From Elephas maximus indicus (Eukaryota; Chordata; Mammalia; Proboscidea; Elephantidae): a stretch of DNA of 64,000 nucleotides. The notes beneath the pieces were generated by a model. It searched no databases. It saw only the letters and a list, made by a program, of their open reading frames with translations, and was not told the origin of the DNA. The translations under genes were made by a program, and so were the position numbers. The stretch is from assembly GCF_024166365.1 (NCBI RefSeq), contig NC_064819.1:164428793-164492792 (forward strand). The letters are read 5' to 3'. Positions 57,076-64,000 of this stretch are shown here, in pieces. How positions within the stretch are numbered: position 1 is the first letter of the stretch; every line of letters begins with the position of its first letter.

Positions 57076-59314
57076 TGTGTAAACTACGTTTAAATTTAAC
57101 TTCATACCATTAATATTTTCCAGTTCCAGCAGGTCCTTTAGCAGAATTTATAGGCTTTCTTTGCTATGTAGGGATAGATGGGTACTGTAATTGTGATAAT
57201 CTGGACACCTTAACATGATTTATAACCAAAATTCATTCACTGAAGATTTGTCTTCCATGATGTTTAATCTTACCAATTACAAATGCTTCTGGCAAAATAA
57301 ATAAGGTCTTAGTGGTCCCGTAGGATCCTGTGTGTCCCTTGTTTCTTTTCTATGCTAGAAAATGTTTTATTGGTTCATGCTGTGCTATGGAAATCCTTGA
57401 GAAGTTGTAGCAGGTTTTACTGCTCCGCACTATCCCTATATCTCATCAGATCACACTACACAATCTCATTGGGGAAAGAGATGATGGGGCAAGACCAAAA
57501 GGGCCGGCTGAAGGATCAAACCACCAAATAGCTTTACAGAGATGTCAGTTCAGCCCACGCACAGGAGCATCAAGTAATGGAAGTGACATTCCAAACAATA
57601 CTCCTTTTTCCCCTCTACACACGAAAAATGCTTGTAGTAATTGACAGCAGGATAGAAGGTGAAAGAATACAATGCATAGTAACTTCATGTTAAAGCTTAC
57701 AGGTAAAAGACTGAATTCTTATGTGAAATAAATTGCTTTCCACTTAATAAACTGGAGTTGTTCCAAGGACATCTTTTCATTTATGGAGCAGGTGCAGATG
57801 AAGTTTCTAGAAACTTGTGCAGCGTTTTTCTTTTCTTTTCTTCTTTTAAATAAAACATTTAATTAACAAGCTTGAAAACAGTGGGGCACTTGAAGTGGGT
57901 ATAAAACAATTGTTTTATATCAAACAGTGCAAATTCAATCTGTGAACACAACTGTATTGAAAAGCTTTAAAATATTAATAAACTGCTGTGGGCTTTTAAA
58001 AAAGAAGTTTTAATTTTCTTTCAAGGTTTTCCCTTGAGACAAGTTCTAAACCAGAAAAGATGTTCAAATCAATGCAAAAAAAAGTATATTCTTTTTGAAG
58101 GGCCAAAGCTTATTTAAAAGAAACAAGGATGAAAAAGAGTTCAAATATATTTATGAGCACTAAAAAATAAATCAAATGCAAAAATATCTCTATTTGGTTA
58201 AGATTATTTGGAATAGCAGTTGCTATCACTACTTGTTAATAACTTGTTTTTAAGATTTAAACATAACAGATTTAGAAAAATAGTGTAATATTTAAGATAT
58301 ATGTTGTTTTTCTAGGAATTTAACCCATTAGATCTTTGAAAGACTATCTAAAGGTTATGTAATAAAGTGAATCTTGAGAAAGATACTGTGTCATGAAAGA
58401 AAACTTCAGTTAAAGGTTTAAAAGTCCTTTACATTATTTTTTCCCTCCATAAAGTAATTCTTTCTGATTCTAGCCTTTTCTGTCAAAATACCTGATAATA
58501 GCATATAGTGTTGGTCATATCAGACCTTGCTCTGTGCCACAGTGTTTGTTGGGCTCTCAGGTGATTGCTTCATTAGTTACTTTAGTCAGGAACCCTAAGC
58601 TACACCACAGGGCTAGGCACACTGCAAAGCAAGCTGGGTAAATCCTCGTGATTATAGCCGGGACTTTTGGCAGAGTATCTAGAATTGAGAGGCCACCAAC
58701 CTTTCTTTCCTTTGCATCTTCTGTTAGGAAAATGCAGCAGGTAAAAATCACTAGACAGCTTCTGGAAAGTCTGCTTGCACTATGGACCTAATGAGATTAA
58801 GAAACAACTTGATTCTTTTCTCTCTCTGACAAGGGCTCATGCCCCAGAGTGATCCTAAAGCTATCAGAAGAAAATTAAAGGAACATGGGATGATGTTTCC
58901 CAGGGTATTCACAGAAAAAGGCAGACCAGTGGTCACCACCTATAGAATCCTATTTATTCTTTAGAACACAAAAGTTTTCAATAGCTATTTTCATCCCCCA
59001 TATTAAGAACAGATAATGGTTGAAAAAGAGACAATATTCTGATTTTTTAAAATGAAAATTAAAGAATCTTGACTCCATGCTTAATTTTCCAGGTCTTGAA
59101 ATCATAATACCTGGACTCTGAGGGTGTTGGTTTGTTTTTATTTAGAAAGAGAAAACAAATAACCATCAAAGAGGAAAAATCAAGGCAATGAATAGAAAAT
59201 AGAGAAACCAAACAGCTCAACACATAGCACATTAAGCATTATGGGCTACTAAATTATGTTAACGTTCACACTTTAAAAAATGCTCAATTTTCTCAAATGC
59301 ATGCTGCTATTACT
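57076..59314. other. Unique AT-rich intergenic DNA
   Basis: No gene or repeat recognised over about 2.2 kb. Minus frames at 58557-58751 and 58751-58939 have no resemblance to known proteins. Confidence 0.4.
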
Positions 59315-59326
59315 CCTCTAAACAAA

Positions 59327-59490
59327 CCCAGAAACCCAAACCCATTGCTGTGAGTTGATTCCGACTCATAGAGACCCTATAGGGCAGAGTAGAACTGCCC
59401 CATAAAGTTTTCAAGGAGCACCTGGTGGATTCGAACTGCCAACCTTTTGGTAGCAGCCATAACGCTTAACCGCTAAGCCACCAGGGTTTC
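59327..59490 (-). mobile_element. AfroSINE, short form
   Basis: Minus-strand copy with target duplications CCTCTAAACAAA (59315-59326) and CCTCTGAACAAA (59492-59503). Confidence 0.9.
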
Positions 59491-59503
59491 CCCTCTGAAC
59501 AAA

Positions 59504-59840
59504 TTCCTTATTAAGCTTCTCAATTTCGCTTCTCTTGTGTTTCATATGAGGCTTAAGTCTTTTGATCTTTTTGCAGCATTTTACCTTCTGATTCCTTGAT
59601 TCTCTTCATTCAGCTTGTTTACTTAATTATTTAACCTTCTTACTTCTCATTCTCTTTCACTATTCTCAGTCAAACTTTCATCTTCTTCCCTGTTCCATCA
59701 CATCTCCATTCTTCTTACTAGCCTTTCATTGCTTGAAATCTTTTATATATTGAATGAAATCACAGAGACTAAGGGTAATTTCTGCTTACTCAAAAGAAAC
59801 TACAGTTTTATCTTTCTTTTTGGTATATTATCATGGGCAA
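59504..59840. other. Unique intergenic DNA
   Basis: No feature recognised. Confidence 0.4.
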
Positions 59841-59849
59841 TGCAATACA

Positions 59850-60064
59850 TGAGCCCTAGTGGCGCAATGGTTAAATGCTCAGCTGCTAACTGAAAGGTCA
59901 GAGGTTCGAACCCACCAGCCATTCTGTGGGAGAAAGATGTGGCAGTCTGCTTGCATAAAGGTTATAGCCTTGGAAACCCTATGGGGCAGTTCTACTCTGT
60001 CCTATAGGGTCGCTATGAGTCGGAATCGACTCACTGGCAGTGGGTTTGGTTTTTTTTTTTTCAG
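59850..60064 (+). mobile_element. AfroSINE, long form
   Basis: Complete long form: GAGCCCTAGTGGCGCAATGG head, B box AGGTTCGAACCC, the extra segment GAGAAAGATGTGGCAGTCTG, then the common body and T-rich tail. Target duplication TGCAATACA (59841-59849 and 60065-60073). Confidence 0.93.
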
Positions 60065-60073
60065 TGCAATACA

Positions 60074-60595
60074 AATAATTGCCGTGTTCACTATTCTATT
60101 TGTTATTGTTAAGTCCTTGCTAGGATATTATTCGTCATGTAGAAGAATCATGGAGAATTTTAGAAACTGTAGCAACTCTCAGCTAGAAACCGAGAGAGGA
60201 ACTTCTTAAGCCAGTCTCCTCATGGACCACCAGTAGCAGGACTTCCTTTTCTGACATTTGAGCATATGATGGAAATCTGCCCATGATGTTCAGTAGAACT
60301 TTCATCCCCAGGGTTGATTTGGTTAACCAGGTTTCCTTTCCTCCCATTCTAGACTAAGGACTCCATTGAAGAATACAATATTCAAAACAGAGGATAGCAG
60401 TACTTTGACCAAGTGTGTAGTAAAGTTCAATAACCTTATTATAAGGCACTCTCATTTATAAAGCCATCCTATTTGTAAAATCTTCAAGGGAGCATTATAA
60501 TGAGGCTCTGTTCATTTGAACCAACTCCAACATTTATTATCTAGATTATGCATTTAAAAATATATATATTAAAATTTTTTTTTAGCATCATCAAA
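60074..60595. other. Unique intergenic DNA
   Basis: No feature recognised. Confidence 0.4.
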
Positions 60596-60788
60596 AAACC
60601 AAAATCCGTTGCCAACTTTAGGGAAAAGCTTTTCCTATTTTGACTCTGGGAGAAGCCCCTTGCTCTTTGATGATCTTCATGTGGTGTGACATCTATCTTC
60701 CTCCATCTCTGCTTCCTTCTTTGCTTTCGCGTAATCTGCTCTTTTATATCTCAAAAGAGATTGATTTAAGACACACCCTACACTAATA

Positions 60789-60999
60789 AGGAGCCCTGGT
60801 GGCTCAGTGGTTAAAGCTCAGCTGCTAACTGAAATGTCGGCGATTTGAAGCCACCAGCCCCTCCTCAGGAGAAAGATGTGGCAGTCTGCTTCAGTAAAGA
60901 TTTACAGCCTTGGAAAACTTATGGGGCAGTTCCACTTTGTCCTATAGGGTTGTTATGAGTGGGAATTGACTCAAAGGCAGTGGGTTGTTTTTTCCAGTT
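60789..60999 (+). mobile_element. AfroSINE, long form
   Basis: Long form with GGAGAAAGATGTGGCAGTCT segment. Target duplications CTACACTAATA (60778-60788) and CTACATTAATA (61000-61010). Confidence 0.92.
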
Positions 61000-61081
61000 C
61001 TACATTAATACTGGCTCATTAGTATGACAAAGAAAACCCATTTCCAAATGGGCTTATAACCACAGGTATTAAAAAAAAATG

Positions 61082-61216
61082 TTGCTGGCGACTTGATTCC
61101 CACTCATAACGACCCTATAGGACAGAGTAGAACTGCCCTATAGGGTTTCCAAGGAGTGGCTGGTGGATGCTAACCTATTGGTTAGCAACCAAGCTCTTAA
61201 CTACTACGCCACCAGG
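61082..61216 (-). mobile_element. AfroSINE, short form
   Basis: Minus-strand copy, B-box region decayed (GGTGGATGCTAACC lacks the usual TTCGAACTGCC). It sits at the same point of the host LTR as the SINE in copy A. Confidence 0.85.
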
Positions 61217-61270
61217 GGCTAGGATTTACAACATATATTTTTTGGGCGACACAATTCAACCCATAACAAA

Positions 61271-61477
61271 CATGATTGTCTAAGAAACCCCACCAAAAAA
61301 GATTAAGATACATTGTTAATAGTTGAAAATGTCTTAAATCATTTGACTTCTTTGATAGTATTTGTATTTTAACTGCTACTTAATAAGTATTGAGTCTTTT
61401 TTTTTTTTCCAGACACCATGGCTGCATCAGTGAATATTGGAAAAGAATTTTGACAAGGACAATAGAAAACTGTAGTA
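61271..61477. other. Unique sequence
   Basis: No feature recognised; T-run at 61399-61410. Confidence 0.4.
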
Positions 61478-62310
61478 AATATGTGTAACCTTAATGAATT
61501 ACTTAACCTCTGTAACCTCTCTCATTTAAGAAGTCATCCAGTGTAACACAAGGGAAAGCTTAGTCCAAAGGACTAAAGGACCACATCTACCACAGCCTTC
61601 ACCAGACTGAGTCCAGCACAATTAGATGTTTCCTGGCTACCAGCATTGCTTGCTCTGACAGAGATCACAATAGAGGGTCCTGGACAGGGCTGGAGAAAAA
61701 TGTAGAACAAAATTCTAACTCACAAAAGAAACAAAAAGAAGACTAGACTTACCGGTCTGACAGAGACTGGAGAAACCCTGAGGGTATGGCCTCTGGACAC
61801 CAGTTTAGCTCCGTAATGAAATCACTCCTGAGGTTTACCCTTCAGTTAAAGATTAGACAGGCCCATAAAAACAAAACAAAACAAATTAAATGGGCACAAC
61901 AGCCAGGGGAAAGGACAAGAAGGCAGGAGGGGACAGGAAAGTTGGTAATGGGGAACCTAAAGTCGAGAAGGAGAGAGTGTTGATGTGTCATGGGATTGGC
62001 AACCAATGTCACAAAACAATATGTGTATTAATTTTTTAATGAGAAACTAGTTCGCTCTGTAAACTTTCATCTAAGGTACAATTAAAAAAAAAAGTTAAAA
62101 AACAAAAAACAAAGTCATCCTATGTAAAATTTGCAGAGGCAGCGTTATAATGAGCAGCATTTAGAGAGGTTAAGCTTCCTTACCTACGAAGTGGGAAAGG
62201 CAACGATAATACTTATCTCATATGGTTGTCATGGGAATTAAATGAATTGTTACATATTAGTGAAATATTTACGTAAATGGAACCTATCGTTAAATGTTAA
62301 AACAATTAGA
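61478..62310 (+). mobile_element. MIR-like sequence interrupted by L1
   Basis: Left: GAATTACTTAACCTCTGTAA (61495 on). Right: TTCCTTACCTACGAAGTGGG and CTCATATGGTTGTCATGGGA. Both are MIR core/3' text, though part of the middle is represented twice, so two MIRs are possible. Confidence 0.45.
61547..62110 (+). mobile_element. L1 LINE 3' UTR-only copy
   Basis: Plus-strand, severely 5'-truncated lineage L1 ending GTAAACTTTCATCTAAGGTAC and an A-rich tail. Target duplication AAGTCATCC (61531-61539 and 62112-62120). It retains the 3' UTR reading frame (61564-61743) seen in other copies. Confidence 0.88.
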
Positions 62311-62611
62311 AGATCTACTATTATGTCTTCTTAAACACAGTAGGCTGAAAAGAATTTTTTCCTCTATCTTCCTTGGTTAAGGGTTATGATACATAAATAA
62401 CTGCAAATACCTTCAGGCATCTGTGAAATAGGTGGGAGTATTTTTATCCATCCCCAGGTGGCTGTGCTTTGTTGATTTTCTCCTCTCCTTCATGTCATAG
62501 ATGTCATTTCTGGCTGCTGTTTGTTCGTATTCTCTTGTTGCTGATATGCTGCTGTATTTTGCATAGCATCCGTTCCTCTACAGACCAGCGCTAACTACTA
62601 GCCAAATATAT
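62311..62611. other. Unique intergenic DNA
   Basis: No feature recognised. Confidence 0.4.
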
Positions 62612-62918
62612 TATTGTTGTTAGGTGCCCTCAAGTCATCTCCGACTCGTAGAGACTGTATGTACAACAGAATGAAATACTGCCTGGCCCTGTGCCATCCT
62701 CACAATCGTTGCTATGTTTGAGCCTGTTGTTGTAGCCACTGTTTCAATCCATCTCATCAAGTGTCTTCCTCTTTTTCGCTGACTCTCTACTTTACCAAGC
62801 ATTATGTCCTTCTCCAGGGACTGGTTGCTCCTGGTAACATGTCCAAAGTACATGAGACCAAGTTTCTCCATCCTTGCTTCTAAGGAGCATTCTGGCTGTA
62901 CTTCTTCCAAGACAGATT
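62612..62918 (-). mobile_element. RTE/BovB-type LINE, short 3' end
   Basis: Minus-strand 5'-truncated RTE: TTGTTGTTAGGTGCCCTCAA at the 3' end, truncated after CTGTACTTCTTCCAAGACAG. Confidence 0.85.
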
Positions 62919-63424
62919 AAAAATTAAAAATTTTCTAGTAACCACATTGAACAAAATAAAAAGAAACAGATGAGATTATTTTTAGTGAAATATTTTGCTT
63001 AACCCAGTATATTCAAAATATTATCATTTCAACATATAATCAATATAAAAAATATTAAGCATGTAGTTTACATTCATTTTTTTCATATCAAGTCTTTGAA
63101 ATATGGTGTATATTTTACCTTTATAGCACATCTCAATCCCAGTGCTAAATTTTTATTTGATACTTGATCTTTAGTTAGATTTTATAAAACTTGTAGTTAA
63201 AAAAGTAGATTCACATATATAAGTTCCAACCATACTTAAAAGTTTTCCAATAACTGAATTGAGTATAAGTTTTAAAATTTAAATTAATTAAATAAAACAA
63301 AAAATTCAACTCCTCAGTCACACTAGCCATATTTCAAGTGCTCAGTAGCCACAATTTGTGGCTATCACATTGGATAACACAGCTTTAGATGCTTACTGAG
63401 CACCTATGATGTATGCAGCTCCCT
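62919..63424. other. AT-rich DNA with a possible old DNA-transposon end
   Basis: Mostly unassigned. About 63310-63390 (CACTAGCCATATTTCAAGTG, GCTATCACATTGGATAACAC) resembles an old mammalian DNA transposon end; name uncertain. Confidence 0.35.
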
Positions 63425-63775
63425 GGGTGGTGCAAAAGGTTAAGCGCTCGACTACTGAGTGAAGGTTTATGGTTTTAACTCACCTAGGGGTCTTGAAGAA
63501 AGCTTATTGCAGTCGAGTCGATTCTGACTTATAGCAACCCTATTGGACAGAGTAGAACTGCTCCATAGGGTTTCCAAGGAGTGGCTTGTGGATTTGAACT
63601 GCCAACTTTTTTGGTTTACAGCTGTAGCATGCCGTGGCTCTTATCCACTGTGCCACCAGGGCCCCATTTGCTTCCAAAGACCTGGCCGTGAAAACCTATG
63701 GAGCACAGTTCTACTCTGACACACATGGGTTTGCCAAAAGTTGGGACTGACTTGAGGGTAATGTTTTTTTTTTTT
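63425..63775 (+). mobile_element. Divergent AfroSINE-type element split by another SINE
   Basis: Plus-strand head GCAGCTCCCTGGGTGGTGC with GGTTAAGCGCTCG, then after the inner SINE GACCTGGCCGTGAAAACCTA, GAGCACAGTTCTACTCTGAC, CACATGGGTTTGCC and a T-rich tail. The body differs from the common AfroSINE (GAGCACAG, ACACACATGGG), pointing to an older subfamily. Confidence 0.75.
63505..63665 (-). mobile_element. AfroSINE nested inside older SINE
   Basis: Minus-strand short-form copy (GTCGATTCTGACTTATAGC ... TGTGCCACCAGGGCCCC) inserted in the older plus-strand element. No clear long target duplication. Confidence 0.8.
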
Positions 63776-64000
63776 TTTTGTATGATTTATACAAAGACAT
63801 TAGCCTAGAGACAGGCTGTAAGACATGTTGTCTCTCCCAGCCCCCACCCCTTTAACAGTAGGGGAGATTAGAGAATAGCACAAAATCTAGCGATGGTCTA
63901 AGAGTAGTTTTTGACTTTTCCTATAGAGTAACGTGACTTTATGGCTGAAAGGCCTTTCTTGGGATTCAAGACGAGTTAGGTTCCTGATGGTCCCATTTCT
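63776..64000. other. Window end, unique sequence
   Basis: No feature recognised. Confidence 0.4.

Larger units (their letters stand above)
60596..61270 (+). mobile_element. MaLR/ERVL-like LTR, copy C, carrying two SINEs
   Basis: Shares TATCTCAAAAGAGATTGATT and the right end ACACAATTCAACCCATAACA with copies A and B. Interrupted by a plus AfroSINE and a minus AfroSINE. The left end is truncated (starts within the CCAACT...GGGAAAAGCTTT part). Confidence 0.6.

Noticed and set aside
59850..59920. tRNA gene
   Set aside because: A- and B-box-like words are present, but the sequence is the tRNA-derived head of an AfroSINE, lacks a proper cloverleaf, and recurs in every copy.

Overview
This window is vertebrate, specifically placental mammal, nuclear DNA from an afrotherian, most likely an elephant or close relative. 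It carries many copies of the tRNA-headed AfroSINE family (10 or more, in a short ~165 bp and a long ~215 bp form), RTE/BovB-type LINE copies of the kind abundant in elephant, lineage-type L1 elements, and older mammalian repeats (MIR, L2, MER20, MaLR-like LTRs). No bacterial or organellar signal is present.

The only protein-coding gene I can support is PRDM13, on the + strand. Its four coding exons (25046-25189, 26696-26827, 27891-28011, 31469-33216) join in frame to 714 codons with GT..AG introns of about 1.5, 1.1 and 3.5 kb. The protein has a PR/SET domain, one zinc finger, a long low-complexity middle with His and Ala tracts, and three C-terminal zinc fingers. A polyadenylation signal lies about 0.8 kb after the stop. 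PRDM13 is a neural transcription regulator downstream of PTF1A (dorsal spinal cord, cerebellum, retinal amacrine cells). In people its upstream non-coding DNA is the seat of North Carolina macular dystrophy variants.

Layout: 1-7.0 kb is an old L2 element broken by an L1 (itself carrying a SINE), an RTE and an AfroSINE. 7.0-9.26 kb is mostly unique. 9.26-15 kb is L1 and RTE. 15-16.8 kb is unique plus an old L1 and MER20. 16.83-19.6 kb is two L1 tails. 19.6-26.9 kb is nearly repeat-free, with GC-rich islands, probable conserved enhancers, the PRDM13 promoter and exons 1-2. Intron 2 has a MIR split by an LTR-like element with SINEs. 27.9-34.1 kb holds exons 3-4 and the 3' UTR. 34.1-39.2 kb includes a second CpG-rich, NF-Y-box promoter-like segment at 36.35-37.0 kb that has no assigned transcript. 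39.2-64 kb is intergenic: repeats of every age, one hairpin MITE, a possible 5'-truncated retrocopy, and AT-rich unique DNA.

No second gene, RNA gene or prokaryote-like system is supported. The observations most worth checking are a reading frame kept open in the 3' UTR of four separate L1 copies, a 198 bp palindromic TA-flanked MITE, the orphan promoter-like island downstream of PRDM13, and the homeodomain/SOX-rich blocks upstream of it. Repeat family names come from recognition by eye, not a database search, and boundaries are approximate unless target-site duplications are cited.
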